Positions 9,016-18,619 are shown, numbered from the stretch's first letter. The stretch is 64,000 bases of DNA from Shewanella sp. AS1 (GCF_021412565.1 NZ_JAKCLJ010000008.1:62001-126000); one strand, 5' to 3'. Program-made: numbers and translations. The notes: generated by a model from the sequence alone, not told the origin.

Positions 9016-9714
9016 TCACATATCGAAGCCATAGCTGTAGCTAAGAATGACCTTAGGGTCATCGTCATCCAGATCGGTATTGCTGACCATAAAGGAGAAG
9101 CTGCCATAGTCGGTTTCTTTATCGAGCGATACCGAGTAGTCGCTATAGCTGTCTTCACTAAACCAGGCGGTTACCACATCACCGGTTGAATAGCCGTAAT
9201 GGGCTGACACTGAAAGGGTTTCTGATAGGGGGAAGCTCACGCCGCCATTGATATAGCTCATATCTTCGCTATCCAGTGGAGCAGACGCGACATCATCACC
9301 CGCGTTGACTATGGTGGAATAACTCAGGCTAAACCATTTCCAGCTGACCCCAACACTGATTTCGCCGAAGTCGATTTCGCCATCGCTGTCTGGATAGGCG
9401 TAGTAGAGGTAACTGACATCATAGCCAAAATCTTCCCCTATGCTGCCGGAGTAGCCGCCATAGATATCTAGCTCATAGCTGGTTGCATCACCGAAATCGA
9501 CGTTAGAGGCCCAGGTGCCTAGATAAAAGCCGCTGTCGTGTTCATAGTCGATACCTCCTTGAACCGCCGTTTCATTACCCGTCTGAGTTACGCCTCGCCA
9601 TAAGTAGTTGGAGGTTACGCCCACATTGCCGGTAACACTAGCGCTTGCTGGCAGAGCGATCATCAAAGTACCCGCTAGGATGCTTAAGTTCCGAAGTGCT
9701 TGTTTCATACTCAT
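9016..9714 (-). CDS. TorF-family putative porin
   Basis: The 232-residue protein has a cleavable signal (ILAGTLMIALPASAS, cut near residue 25) and then the family opening VTGNVGVTSNYLWRGVTQT. It is followed by alternating aromatic and polar beta strands and a C-terminal aromatic-rich strand (VILSYSYGFDM), as expected for an outer-membrane barrel. This matches the TorF/gcw_chp (TIGR02001) family, whose cargo is not established. It is acidic and rich in D, S and Y, typical of exported marine barrels. It is transcribed alone. Confidence 0.82.
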   Translation of the reverse strand: MSMKQALRNLSILAGTLMIALPASASVTGNVGVTSNYLWRGVTQTGNETAVQGGIDYEHDSGFYLGTWASNVDFGDATSYELDIYGGYSGSIGEDFGYDVSYLYYAYPDSDGEIDFGEISVGVSWKWFSLSYSTIVNAGDDVASAPLDSEDMSYINGGVSFPLSETLSVSAHYGYSTGDVVTAWFSEDSYSDYSVSLDKETDYGSFSFMVSNTDLDDDDPKVILSYSYGFDM

Positions 9715-9900
9715 TCCTTTTAATTGGTATATGGGAGCAAACTCGCTTTATTGTTTTTAGTATTGTGGATTGCGAATAAAAAATAGCTAATAGTGTGCCA
9801 ACTATTTAATTACTATTTTTCAGTGCCTTAACAAATAATGCACCCAAGTTGGAATGAGGTGTGGTTAAAAATGAGGCAGAATTGCACAAAAATTGTGCAT

Positions 9901-9927
9901 AAAAAAACCTCCATGAAGGAGGTTTTT
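9901..9927 (-). terminator. Terminator after the HU gene
   Basis: A perfect stem AAAAACCTCC/GGAGGTTTTT with a 5-base loop lies just downstream of the HU stop. It ends in a T run on the minus strand (and on the plus strand), so it can work both ways. Confidence 0.9.
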
Positions 9928-9944
9928 ACTTATACAAGCGCTAG

Positions 9945-10217
9945 TTAGTTAACGCTGTCTTTAAGGGTTTTGCCCGCTTTAAACTTAGGTACAGTCGCTG
10001 CTGGGATCTGGATCTCTTTACCTGTCTGTGGGTTGCGGCCAGTACGAGCGGCGCGGCTAGTCGTTTCAAACGAACCAAAACCTACAATAGAGATTTTTTC
10101 GCCGTTTTTCATTGCTTCCGCTACCGTTTCTTCGAAAGATTTTAATGCTCTGGCAGCTTCTGCTTTGGTCAGTTCAGCGCTTTCAGCGATTTTTGCAACA
10201 AGTTCTGTTTTATTCAT
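9945..10217 (-). CDS. hupA: Nucleoid protein HU
   Basis: At 90 residues this is a full-length HU subunit. It has the histone-like signature GFGSFETTSRAARTGRNPQTG (about 46-66) including the DNA-intercalating RNPQTG arm, and the N-terminal MNKTELVAKIAE helix. HU dimers bend and compact DNA. The N-terminus fits the HU-alpha (HupA) type better than HU-beta, but that subtype call is less sure than the family. It is monocistronic, with a strong terminator and a long AT-rich upstream region. Confidence 0.93.
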   Translation of the reverse strand: MNKTELVAKIAESAELTKAEAARALKSFEETVAEAMKNGEKISIVGFGSFETTSRAARTGRNPQTGKEIQIPAATVPKFKAGKTLKDSVN

Positions 10218-10543
10218 TTGGATAGTCTCTTCTTTCCGTAGATTTAAGTCCAGCGATCACACTATTACTTGCAATTGCTGAACTTAACATGCCACAAGCA
10301 TCCCTATAATGAAAGTGGTTTTAAGTCGATATCTGCAGCTTTTAGCAAAATTTTACAAAAATGTTAAATATAAAGGTGTTGAAAAGGAATTTTTAGGTCA
10401 GTTTTAATTAACTCATTGTCATATAAGTTATGTTTGAAAATTGTGATGTTGCACAAGTGTTAATTGGTGCAGGTTGTGTGTTAGGGCAAAGATTAGCTCT
10501 GATAAGTTACGATAGAGAAGATAAGTTACGGCAAGATGACGCT
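10218..10543. promoter_or_regulatory. AT-rich upstream region of HU
   Basis: This stretch of about 325 bases has no gene. It is strongly AT-rich and lies 5' of the HU gene, so it should hold its promoter. I cannot pick one -35/-10 pair over others with confidence. Confidence 0.4.
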
Positions 10544-10960
10544 TTAAGCTGAGTTTCTCACCTTGCTCAAGTATTCCCTTGTTGGCTTACTAAAGGCAAT
10601 CCACCACTGAAACAGCAGCAGTAACAAGACGGCCAGCGCAATAATAGGGACAGAAAGTTCGCGGCCAAACAGGCTGAGCCTGACATCCTCGGGTGAGACC
10701 TGGTAAGCGATCACAGCCGTCACCCCTAAAGCGGTAAAGCCCAGGGTTTGTATGCCAAGGTAGATTTTTAATACCACGCCAGCCCATTGGGTTCTTAGTA
10801 TCAGGCCCACTAATACAGGTAGCATTCCGGCGCTAAACAGATCCAACGAGGCTGTGGATATCATGCGGTAGATGGCAAACAGGGAGCCGAGAAAATATAA
10901 GAAAATTAATATAGATAGCCTTATGGGCGGGCGTTTGGGATCGGATGTCGAAAACTGCAT
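10544..10960 (-). CDS. Small integral membrane protein, unknown
   Basis: The 138-residue product has four predicted membrane helices (about 17-34, 44-58, 68-86 and 103-124), with a short charged loop SPEDVRLSLFGREL between the last two. I do not recognise the family. The ribosome binding site before the ATG at 10960 is weak. It is flanked by its own intergenic regions and not obviously in an operon. Confidence 0.6.
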   Translation of the reverse strand: MQFSTSDPKRPPIRLSILIFLYFLGSLFAIYRMISTASLDLFSAGMLPVLVGLILRTQWAGVVLKIYLGIQTLGFTALGVTAVIAYQVSPEDVRLSLFGRELSVPIIALAVLLLLLFQWWIAFSKPTREYLSKVRNSA

Positions 10961-11275
10961 GGTCGCTGGAGCCCTTATTTTTATTGCTCTGCTGCTGTCT
11001 ATAACGTCCCCGGATTGGGGCGCGCTGCACTATTGCTTAAGTCTGACACAAAAAAGCGTTAAGGTCTGATGATTTTTGCTTAAGCCTGGTAGTTTATTGG
11101 CGAGATGGCATGTCTACAATCTACACACATCTGCAGTATGCCTGGGTTGATAACATATTGCCTATTCCTTACTCCATCAGTCGGTCCAGCCTTAGGGGAA
11201 TGTGCTGACTTGGGTTAGTATGTGGTCACTCTTTTATCATTAGTTATTAAGGCAAGTCTTTGCCGAGTGCGTAAC

Positions 11276-11785
11276 ATGACAGAAAATGAATTTTGGCAGC
11301 TGGTGACTCGAGACACGCCGGAGCAAGATCAGCAGAGCCTGACCGAAAATTTACGACTTAAGCTTAATCAATTAAGTAATGAGGAGTTGGCAGCATTCGA
11401 CAAATTTTTTGCTCAGCAGATGCGCCGTGCTTACCTCTGGTCTCTGTGGGGTGCAGCCTACTTGGTCACTGGCTGTGACAGTGAATATGAATTTGCCGAG
11501 TTTCGTTGTTTTCTTATCTCTTTAGGGCAGGAATGGTTTGAAAAGGTATTGGTCGATCCGGATGCCTTAGGCTTGCTGACACAATGGCCGTTGAAGGATG
11601 CTTATGCCTATCCCTTTGTGGATGAATACGATCTGATTGCCGGTGAGCTTTATGAACAGCGAACCGGGGAGGAGCTGCCTTTTGTTCCTTCCGGGCAGGC
11701 GACACCTCAGGGTAAGAAATTTTCCCACAAGAAGAAACAGCTTAAGTTGGCTTATCCTCAGCTGTTTGAGCGTTTTCCTTTCTAA
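11276..11785 (+). CDS. DUF4240-like protein
   Basis: From the ATG at 11276 this encodes 169 soluble residues beginning MTENEFWQLV. A longer GTG frame from 11222 adds 18 residues with no homologous look, so I prefer the ATG. The pattern FWQLV, then FDKFFAQQMRRAYLWSLWGAAYL, then CDSEYEFAEFRCFLISLGQEWFE resembles the DUF4240 family. The function is unknown. It is monocistronic. Confidence 0.65.
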   Translation: MTENEFWQLVTRDTPEQDQQSLTENLRLKLNQLSNEELAAFDKFFAQQMRRAYLWSLWGAAYLVTGCDSEYEFAEFRCFLISLGQEWFEKVLVDPDALGLLTQWPLKDAYAYPFVDEYDLIAGELYEQRTGEELPFVPSGQATPQGKKFSHKKKQLKLAYPQLFERFPF

Positions 11786-12171
11786 ATATTTGTTGGGTGG
11801 CAAGGCGACAGGGCAAGTGACAAGTTTCGCGGCAAAAGTAACAACCCTTGTTACTGAGGTGGCTGGCCAGTTCTCACTCGCGCTTCGTTCAATGCACTTC
11901 TTTTGCTTGTTTTTTCAGGAACTGAGCCAAGGCGCTAGCGTAGGTAAAGTTATTTAAATTATCTGTCTTTTGCTAACAGCCTAAGTTATAACCGCTAGAG
12001 TAGGCTAATCCGGATAAGACTAATGCTAATAAGGATTGCGGCTGAACTGTGAAAGGTAACCAATGGATTTATAGAGATTAAATCCATTGTACATCTTGGC
12101 ATTTAGCTTAGATTCAGCTTAGCTTGTATAGATACAGTGGCGGAAAAATTGGCCGCCTGAAGGAGGCAAGA
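11786..12171. other. Intergenic region, no recognised gene
   Basis: About 385 bases between the DUF4240-like and DUF3016 genes. An overlapping frame runs through part of it but has no ribosome binding site or family resemblance. The promoter of the DUF3016 gene should lie in its right half. Confidence 0.45.
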
Positions 12172-12693
12172 ATGAAGCGTAAATTATTACTCCTGTTGGC
12201 AACTCTAGCGTCTTGGAATCTTGCTGCCAATACAGCTGATGAGAACTCTGTTACCCAGGAGGGCGTGGTTAAAATCACCTGGAAAAAGGTGGATGATTAC
12301 CAAGATGTGAAGGCTGTTAGTGATATTCAGTCTCGCTATCAGCAGCGAGTTTTTGATACTTTGACTAAAAACATCAACAAATCCGCTAGTAAGATCTTAA
12401 AGCCTAACCAAACCCTAGAGATGGTGGTGACAGATGTGGATCTGGCCGGCGATGTGCGTCCCACATTTGGTGCAACGCCCAACGATATTCGGCTTGTTAA
12501 AGATATCTATCCACCACTTATCGTCTTTAGCTACCAAGTGCTGGAAGAGGGTAAGGTGATAATCGCCGGCGATGAAAAGCTCAGAGATATGGGATTTATG
12601 CAAACCATAGGTGTGGTGAATGATAAGCCATTTCGCTATGAGACGAATATGCTGGATGGCTGGCTAAAGAAAACTGTAGCTCCACAGCTTTAG
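12172..12693 (+). CDS. Exported DUF3016 protein
   Basis: The ATG at 12172 follows a good AAGGAGGCA ribosome binding site and gives a 173-residue protein with a clear signal peptide (KLLLLLATLASWNLAANTA). A longer frame from 12124 lacks these. The mature part VKITWKKVDDYQDVKAV, then PNQTLEMVVTDVDLAGDVRP, then a closing DEKLRDMGFM matches the DUF3016 pattern of periplasmic proteins in Shewanella and relatives. The role is unknown. It is transcribed alone. Confidence 0.75.
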   Translation: MKRKLLLLLATLASWNLAANTADENSVTQEGVVKITWKKVDDYQDVKAVSDIQSRYQQRVFDTLTKNINKSASKILKPNQTLEMVVTDVDLAGDVRPTFGATPNDIRLVKDIYPPLIVFSYQVLEEGKVIIAGDEKLRDMGFMQTIGVVNDKPFRYETNMLDGWLKKTVAPQL

Positions 12694-12741
12694 GCGATCT
12701 TACTGGCTGGATAATATTGACATAGTCTATTAGTTTGCAGG

Positions 12742-12771
12742 CTAAAGGCGTTAAGTGCGCTTTTAGCCTAA
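12742..12771 (+). terminator. Possible terminator after the DUF3016 gene
   Basis: The imperfect hairpin GGCTAAAGGCG/TGCGCTTTTAGCC follows the stop by about 50 bases but has no T run behind it. It is a weak call. Confidence 0.4.
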
Positions 12772-12840
12772 GCATTATCTGCAGCATGTTTGCTGTGTCT
12801 GGTGCTAACGGGGTTTTAAAGCGGTGGAATTTGATTTGTG

Positions 12841-12900
12841 GCTGTCATCTTGGGTCGCAGGCTGAAAATAGGCAGCGATCTTATGGCAATAGATGACAGC
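12841..12900. repeat. 60-base inverted repeat with 10-bp perfect arms
   Basis: GCTGTCATCT at 12841-12850 pairs perfectly with AGATGACAGC at 12891-12900, and inner bases can pair partly. It lies between two convergent genes. It could be a bidirectional terminator or a small structured RNA. Confidence 0.55.
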
Positions 12901-12926
12901 ACTAAGACAAGCTAAGAACCACTTGC

Positions 12927-13238
12927 CTATTTTGCTTGAGTCTTAAAGGCATGCAGGGTTTGCAGCACCACCCCAAGTTTACGGACAAACTTTTCCAGGG
13001 TGGGCGCCAGAGCCGTCTGCTCGGTTGGCAGTTGTGTCATCTCCTCGGCTAGCTCCTGCACATAGGGGGTGAAGCGGTTGCTGCGGGTGCTAAAGCCTTC
13101 ATCCTGGGTGAATATAGTACTAAACTTAGCGTGCCCCGCTTTTTTTAACTCATCGAGTTTAGCATCGGCATCAATAGCTTGGCGGTATGCCAGTTGGAGA
13201 TTCTGCTTCAGTTGCTCTGTCAGTTGTGAATGTGGCAT
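12927..13238 (-). CDS. Small helical protein, possibly PriC-like
   Basis: The 103-residue product is entirely helical and charged. The core AKFSTIFTQDEGFSTRSNRFTPYVQEL followed by L-rich heptads resembles the middle of primosomal protein PriC (F-x-LF then PYL/ACLDE-type spacing). It is about half the usual PriC length and lacks the basic C-terminal helices, so it would be a shortened relative if related at all. It lies head to head with the TraB/GumN gene, 48 bases apart. Treat the product name as a hint only; the gene itself looks real. Confidence 0.5.
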   Translation of the reverse strand: MPHSQLTEQLKQNLQLAYRQAIDADAKLDELKKAGHAKFSTIFTQDEGFSTRSNRFTPYVQELAEEMTQLPTEQTALAPTLEKFVRKLGVVLQTLHAFKTQAK

Positions 13239-13286
13239 AACTGCCTCTCATCAAAAAATTTAGGCGAATTATAAGGGGCTGGCGAG

Positions 13287-14183
13287 ATGGCAACAAGTCG
13301 ACATTGGGTTTTACCACTACTGTTTGGTGTATGGACGCTATTAAACCCTGCCGTGTCGGATGCAGCCCCAGGCGATCACCCCCCATTTTACAAAATAAGT
13401 TACCAGGGTCAGCAGGCCTATCTGCTCGGCTCCATCCATATCGGCCGTGATGATTTTTATCCCATGGCTGAGCAGATCGAATCGGCCTTAGAAAAAGCCA
13501 CTGCCCTAGTGGTTGAGGTGGATATTGAAAATGCCGATGTGGCATCCTTACTCCGCCGTTATGCCATGTCGCCATATTCGATGAAGCAGGATCCCGATAA
13601 TCCCAGCGCCCAGCGTTTGCAGCAGTATTGCGATGATAACAAGGCCATTTGCAAAGCCCTCTCTGGCTACTCCCATTGGATGCAGGCAACTCAATTGAGC
13701 CTAATGCGATTTAAGTTGCTGGGTTATCAACCCGAATTTGGTGTGGATCAGACTCTGGTCATGAAAAATGCGTCCAGGCCTGTGATTGAACTCGAAAGTG
13801 CAGAATTTCAATTTCAGCTGCTCTCATCATTTGAACCTCAGATCCAGTGGAACATGCTATTGGACGCAATCGAAATCCCAGACAGTGAGATGCTTGCCCT
13901 AGTGAGTGCCTGGCGCACGGGGGATGAAGCGGAACTTGAGCGCCTCATCACAGGAAAAATAGAGCAGGATGAAGACAAACAGATACTGGAAAAGATGCTG
14001 TGGCAGCGTAACCTGACCATGAGTCAGAAGATAGCTGAGATAATGACGGCTTCAGCAAACAAGGGACCACTGTTTATTGTCGTTGGTGCAGGGCATGTGG
14101 TGGGAGAGAAAGGGATCCCAGTCAAAATGGAGCAGCTGTTCGATGCCAAAGTGCAAAACTGCTGGCAGCAACATTGTCTCTAG
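13287..14183 (+). CDS. TraB/GumN family protein
   Basis: The 298-residue protein has an N-terminal signal or anchor (WVLPLLFGVWTLLNPAVSDA). It then shows the family motifs AYLLGSIHIGRDDFYPM (about 47-63) and, near the end, FIVVGAGHVVGEKG (about 265). TraB/GumN proteins share a fold with EreA/ChaN hydrolases and have conserved histidines and glutamates, but no proven common reaction. An AAGGGG ribosome binding site precedes the ATG. Two cysteine pairs suggest a periplasmic location. Confidence 0.83.
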   Translation: MATSRHWVLPLLFGVWTLLNPAVSDAAPGDHPPFYKISYQGQQAYLLGSIHIGRDDFYPMAEQIESALEKATALVVEVDIENADVASLLRRYAMSPYSMKQDPDNPSAQRLQQYCDDNKAICKALSGYSHWMQATQLSLMRFKLLGYQPEFGVDQTLVMKNASRPVIELESAEFQFQLLSSFEPQIQWNMLLDAIEIPDSEMLALVSAWRTGDEAELERLITGKIEQDEDKQILEKMLWQRNLTMSQKIAEIMTASANKGPLFIVVGAGHVVGEKGIPVKMEQLFDAKVQNCWQQHCL

Positions 14184-14352
14184 GGCGAGTATGAGAGGAT
14201 TCACAATCAGTAGAATACATACCATGTTAAGAAGATGACTGAAGTAGGACTTTGACTTGTGTTGATTTTATTGGTTATAAAAGATGCGGCGGGTTGTGAT
14301 ACCCAAGCCTATGAGTTATTAAGGACATATTTTGGCTAAAAATGGAGCGGCT

Positions 14353-14628
14353 ATGTACAAAATTGAAGTTGAAGAAATTGATGAAAAACTGAGTCATATT
14401 CGTAAACGTAATACCAGTAAGTTTGCCGTCTGGGGGCTAGGGTTCGCTGTTTTGTTAGTATTATTTTCTGAGGATACGTTTCCTCAATTTATCGCGTTTG
14501 GCCTCTTTATTTATACTTTAATAAATCACTATTACATCAGTCCCTTATTAGGAAAAATAGATTTGCTTGAAGAAGATATTGCAAACTTAAAGCGAGCAAC
14601 TGAGACGGCAGATGTTAAGCATTACTAA
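14353..14628 (+). CDS. Small two-helix membrane protein
   Basis: From the ATG at 14353 this encodes 91 residues: a charged N-terminus (KIEVEEIDEKLSHIRKRN), two adjoining hydrophobic segments (about 24-58) and a charged, helical C-terminus. A TTG at 14332 with AAGGA upstream is an alternative start. The family is unknown. It is followed by a strong terminator, and its low GC content differs a little from the neighbours. Confidence 0.6.
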   Translation: MYKIEVEEIDEKLSHIRKRNTSKFAVWGLGFAVLLVLFSEDTFPQFIAFGLFIYTLINHYYISPLLGKIDLLEEDIANLKRATETADVKHY

Positions 14629-14656
14629 AACAGAGCGGCAAGGATAAACCAGATAC

Positions 14657-14685
14657 AAAAAGGATGACCTTAGGTCATCCTTTTT
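14657..14685 (+). terminator. Strong terminator
   Basis: A 13-bp perfect stem AAAAAGGATGACC/GGTCATCCTTTTT with a 3-base loop ends in a T run. It follows the 91-aa membrane protein gene. Confidence 0.92.
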
Positions 14686-14821
14686 GTTAGTCAATGTGTC
14701 CATTGATGCAAACACAGTCATACTGCATGCGGTCATAAAAATACGCAAACATATAGCCAGATAACCGTACAGCACAGATCATTGCTGGTGTAAGCCTGTA
14801 CTTGAATCACGCGAGCTTATC

Positions 14822-15604
14822 TTAATCTCGCCCGCGGCAGATAAAGTGCACGTATCGGCCTAAGCCGATATAGGCGGGATGCTGAGAATATTGCAGTTCC
14901 ATCGCGAGTAGCTGATTAAAGTCGAAATTTAGCGGTTGGCTGCTCTTGAGGTAATCGTGGATCACCCTGACGCCGGATTGGCTCACCAGCTGCATCTGCC
15001 AGTTGTCGAGCCAGTGTGTCACATCTTCGATTTGCAGCGGATGGGTCGGGGTGAGACCAACCTTTTTCTTCACCTTAAAATCGGCGGCGACATAATCGAA
15101 ATTGCCTGAAACTAGGCTGTGGAACCGCATCGCTTCCTTGTTATAGAACATGAGTGAAAATAGGCCATCGGGTTTAACCAGTTTGGTCAGCTCCCTTAGC
15201 GTCTGCTGTGCATTACTGAGCCATTCGGCAACCGCGTGACAGAGCACCAAATCATACTGGCCATATTGCTCGCTCGTCAGCGCCTGGATGGGGGCATGTA
15301 CCAGCTCTATGTCCAGTTTTGTCTGGTTTGCTGTTTCATACTCGTCGATTTGCAGCTTAGCCTGTTCCAACATCTGAGCCGAGATATCGCATAGCGTCAC
15401 CTTATGTCCCAGTTTTGCTAGCTTCTGGCTGAAAAAACCAAAGCCGCCCCCCGCATCTAAGATGCGCAGTTTGCCTTGCTGAAGCTGAGGAATAGCCTGG
15501 GTCAGATCGCGCCAGATCACCGCGGCGCGGATCTCACCTTTGGGAGTTCCATAGATGTTTTTAGCAAACTTACTGGCGAGTTTATCGAAGTTTTTATCTT
15601 GCAC
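14822..15604 (-). CDS. cmoM: tRNA 5-carboxymethoxyuridine methyltransferase CmoM
   Basis: The 260-residue class I SAM methyltransferase matches E. coli CmoM along its whole length. It starts MQDKNFDKLASKFAKNIYGT, has the SAM motif LDAGGGFGFFS near residue 48 and CDISAQMLEQAK near 72, LCHAVAEWL near 131, LMFYNKEAMRF, then GVRVIHDYL and a closing YIGLGRYVHF. The enzyme methylates cmo5U to mcmo5U at the wobble base of certain tRNAs. It is transcribed alone and stands back to back with the MaoC-like gene. Confidence 0.92.
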   Translation of the reverse strand: MQDKNFDKLASKFAKNIYGTPKGEIRAAVIWRDLTQAIPQLQQGKLRILDAGGGFGFFSQKLAKLGHKVTLCDISAQMLEQAKLQIDEYETANQTKLDIELVHAPIQALTSEQYGQYDLVLCHAVAEWLSNAQQTLRELTKLVKPDGLFSLMFYNKEAMRFHSLVSGNFDYVAADFKVKKKVGLTPTHPLQIEDVTHWLDNWQMQLVSQSGVRVIHDYLKSSQPLNFDFNQLLAMELQYSQHPAYIGLGRYVHFICRGRD

Positions 15605-15778
15605 TTGAGTGACCCATCAAGAGAATAATGTGCCGGGAAAATAGACGGACTATTCTGCCATAGCCTATGCTACTTAGCATCTAGCTATGTAAGATTTAGG
15701 TAACATTTATGATTTTTAGGGTATACTTGTCCGCTTGTTAGTGGGTTAATTAGCTAAATAGTGAAGGGTTTTTGACGC

Positions 15779-16648
15779 GTGAATAAAGAAATTTCTGTTG
15801 AACTGAAGGCGATGCCCTCTCTGTTATCGCTTTATCGCAAGATTTTTTTTGGCCGTAAACCCGGTTGGGATCAGCAGCCACTGCCGCAAATTCGTGTCGC
15901 TTGTGCCAATGTGAGTGTCAGCGAAGATAAAGTGGCCCAGTATGCCAAGGTGTGTGGTTTCGACTACAAAGGACAGGCACTGCCATTAACCTACCTGTAT
16001 GTGATGGCGTTTCGTCTCCATGCGGTGATTTTTACTCATGATGCGATCACCTTCCCTTTGCTTGGAATGATCCATCTGAAAAACAGCATCAGTCAGTATC
16101 ATCAGGTTAAGGCGAGCGAGACTTTCGATATCGAGTGTGTATTGACCAGTAGCACAGTGACAGATTCGGGACTGGAGTTTGAGCTGGTGTCTAAGGCATT
16201 TGTGGGCGATGAACTGGTATGGGAGTCGCTATCGACTTACCTGTATCGTATCGAAAGTACGGGTCGGCGCGTACGTCCGCCTAAAGCCAGCACGATGAAT
16301 TGGCAGGATCCGGTTTTATGGGAGCTGAGTGAGGATCTCGGTCGCCGCTATGCCAAGGCGTCCGGCGATTACAATCTCATCCACCTGCATCCTATTTTAT
16401 CCAAGCGTTTTGGTTTCGATCGGGTGCTGGCCCACGGTATGTGGTCCAAGGCGCGTAGTGTCGCCCAGTTGATGCCGCAGATTGGCGATAAACCCTGCAC
16501 AGTAGAGGTGGCGTTTAAGCTGCCGCTGCTGATGCCTGCTCAGGTGAGCTTCGGTGTCGATGAAGCGGACTCAGGGCTGGATTTTGAGCTCAGAGACAGT
16601 AAGGGGCGTCGACCACATTTAACTGGTAGCGTGCGTTTTCACAATTGA
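15779..16648 (+). CDS. MaoC-like (R)-specific hydratase family protein
   Basis: This 289-residue protein starts at GTG. Its C-terminal half carries the hydratase hot-dog motif YAKASGDYNLIHLHPILSKRFGF followed by LAHGMWSKA (about 193-226), in which the Asp and His are catalytic in family members. The N-terminal half looks like a degenerate second hot-dog domain. Such enzymes hydrate trans-2-enoyl-thioesters. The membrane-like basic start FFGRKPGW is typical of the Shewanella/Vibrio form. It is a single gene with its own terminator, and the physiological substrate is unknown. Confidence 0.82.
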   Translation: MNKEISVELKAMPSLLSLYRKIFFGRKPGWDQQPLPQIRVACANVSVSEDKVAQYAKVCGFDYKGQALPLTYLYVMAFRLHAVIFTHDAITFPLLGMIHLKNSISQYHQVKASETFDIECVLTSSTVTDSGLEFELVSKAFVGDELVWESLSTYLYRIESTGRRVRPPKASTMNWQDPVLWELSEDLGRRYAKASGDYNLIHLHPILSKRFGFDRVLAHGMWSKARSVAQLMPQIGDKPCTVEVAFKLPLLMPAQVSFGVDEADSGLDFELRDSKGRRPHLTGSVRFHN

Positions 16649-16669
16649 TTTATAGCGCTTAAATGGATG

Positions 16670-16697
16670 AAAGCCAGTATAAATGCTGGCTTTTTTG
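16670..16697 (+). terminator. Terminator after the MaoC-like gene
   Basis: The stem AAGCCAG-TAT/ATGCTGGCTT is followed by TTTTTT, 22 bases past the stop. Confidence 0.88.
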
Positions 16698-16847
16698 TTT
16701 GTTCGGCATGACGTTAGCCATTTAACTGTAAAAATCTAAATTCCTCACTTTGTTTGATCTAGTCGGTTTGTTGCTCACCTTTTTTAACTTACTATTAGCG
16801 TACACCTGATTTACCTATAACTATTTTAATAATTAGGAGTGGTGCCT

Positions 16848-18554
16848 GTGCTATCAGATATTGACATTTCAAGACAAGCTAAACTGCAACCTATTGATAA
16901 CATTGCCGCTAATTTGGGCATTGACAGTTCAGAGCTGACCCATTTTGGTCCCTACAAGGCCAAAGTAGATCTTAAGATCAAACAACGCTTATCCGGCCAT
17001 TCAGATGCCAAGTTAGTCATAGTGACAGCGGTAACGCCAACACCATTCGGTGAGGGAAAAACCGTGACCACTATCGGCCTGACTCAGGGTCTGCAGGCCA
17101 TTGGTAAAAAAGCCTGTGCCTGTATCCGCCAGCCCAGTATGGGACCGGTTTTTGGCATCAAGGGCGGTGCGGCTGGTGGTGGTTTCGCCCAGGTTGTGCC
17201 TATGGAAGCGTTAAATTTACACCTGACTGGCGATATCCATGCCGTCACCAGTGCCCATAACCTGGCGGCTGCAGCAATCGATGCGCGTCTGTTCCACGAA
17301 CAACGCCTCGGGGCTGAAGATTTCCGTCTGCAGTCTGGTCTGGCGCCGCTCAATATCGACCCTGAGCAGATCCTCTGGCGTAGGGTAGTGGATCAAAATG
17401 AGCGTAGCCTGCGTACCATCAATGTCGGCTATGGCGATAATAACGGCCCTGTGCATCAGAGCGGTTTCGATATCAGTGCCGCTTCTGAACTGATGGCGAT
17501 TCTGGCTCTTAGCCGGGATCTTAAGGATATGCGTCAGCGCATTGGCCGCATAGTGCTGGCTAAGAATTTCGAGGGTAATTACATCACCGCCGAAGATCTG
17601 GGTGTGGCCGGTGCCATGACAGTGATCATGAGTGATGCGATTGCACCGACACTGATGCAGACCCTGAGCGGTGCGCCCTGCTTTATCCATGCAGGCCCGT
17701 TTGCCAATATCGCCCACGGAAACTCATCGATCATCGCCGACGATATCGCGCTCAAGCTGGCGGATATTGTGGTGACAGAAGGCGGCTTTGGCTCAGATAT
17801 GGGCTTTGAAAAATACGCCAACATCAAGTCGCGCAACTCGGGTAAAGCACCGGATGCGGCCGTGATCGTGGCCACAGTGCGAGCGCTGAAATCCCATGCC
17901 ACCCATCTGGGCGAGCAGGCCAGTGAGCTGGAGAAACTGCAGGCTGGTTTTGTGAACCTGCAATGGCATATTGCCAATGTCCGCAAGTATGGCGTTCCTG
18001 TTGTGGTGGCAATTAACCGTTTCCACACAGACACAAGCGAAGAGCTCAACTGGCTACAAAGCAGGGTGATGGAGCAGCCTGGCGTCTTTGGCTGTGAAAC
18101 CAGTGAAGCGTTTGCACTGGGCAGTGTGGGTGCAGAGAAGTTAGCGCATCTGGTGTTTGATGCGACCCAGAGCCCAAGCCAATTTAAGCATCTCTATGAT
18201 CTGGAGCAGAGCCTGGAATCTAAGTTGATGACGATTGCCGAAGTGGGTTATGGCGCTTCCTCTATCCTTCTGTCAGATTTGGCTAAGCAGCAGCTTGCGG
18301 ATTTGAAGCAGCATGGATTCGATAATCTGGCTGTGTGTATAGCGAAAACGCCACTGTCTATCAGCCATGAGCCACAGCAGAAAGGTGCGCCTCAGGGCTT
18401 TGAGTTGCCGATTGTGGCGCTGAAACTCAATGCCGGCGCTGGCTTTATCACCGCCTTAGTCGGCAAGGTGATGACCATGCCTGGGTTGGGGATTAAGCCT
18501 GGCTACCTGAATATCGACATCAATGAAGAGAATCAGATAGTGGGTCTGGCTTAA
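16848..18554 (+). CDS. fhs: Formate--tetrahydrofolate ligase
   Basis: The 569-residue enzyme makes 10-formyl-tetrahydrofolate from formate, THF and ATP in one-carbon metabolism. The P-loop [15 protein letters not shown] lies near residue 63, and the conserved [19 protein letters not shown] and [14 protein letters not shown] segments are intact. Two upstream in-frame GTG codons (16839, 16842) overlap or abut the AGGAG ribosome binding site at 16835-16839. The GTG at 16848, eight bases downstream, is therefore the likely start. It is monocistronic with a strong terminator. Many gammaproteobacteria lack this gene, using FolD instead. Confidence 0.95.
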   Translation: MLSDIDISRQAKLQPIDNIAANLGIDSSELTHFGPYKAKVDLKIKQRLSGHSDAKLVIVTAVTPTPFGEGKTVTTIGLTQGLQAIGKKACACIRQPSMGPVFGIKGGAAGGGFAQVVPMEALNLHLTGDIHAVTSAHNLAAAAIDARLFHEQRLGAEDFRLQSGLAPLNIDPEQILWRRVVDQNERSLRTINVGYGDNNGPVHQSGFDISAASELMAILALSRDLKDMRQRIGRIVLAKNFEGNYITAEDLGVAGAMTVIMSDAIAPTLMQTLSGAPCFIHAGPFANIAHGNSSIIADDIALKLADIVVTEGGFGSDMGFEKYANIKSRNSGKAPDAAVIVATVRALKSHATHLGEQASELEKLQAGFVNLQWHIANVRKYGVPVVVAINRFHTDTSEELNWLQSRVMEQPGVFGCETSEAFALGSVGAEKLAHLVFDATQSPSQFKHLYDLEQSLESKLMTIAEVGYGASSILLSDLAKQQLADLKQHGFDNLAVCIAKTPLSISHEPQQKGAPQGFELPIVALKLNAGAGFITALVGKVMTMPGLGIKPGYLNIDINEENQIVGLA

Positions 18555-18575
18555 GCCAAGTGGACTAGATACAGC

Positions 18576-18604
18576 AAAGGGGACGCATAATGCGTCCCCT
18601 TTTT
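18576..18604 (+). terminator. Terminator after fhs, shared with mscS-like gene
   Basis: A perfect 12-bp stem AAAGGGGACGCA/TGCGTCCCCTTT with a TAA loop and T run lies between convergent genes. Confidence 0.92.
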
Positions 18605-18619
18605 CTTGAGTGATTTTCG

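Noticed and set aside
11637-11957. 106-codon frame overlapping the end of the DUF4240-like gene
   Set aside because: It is a shadow frame over half its length, with no start signal.
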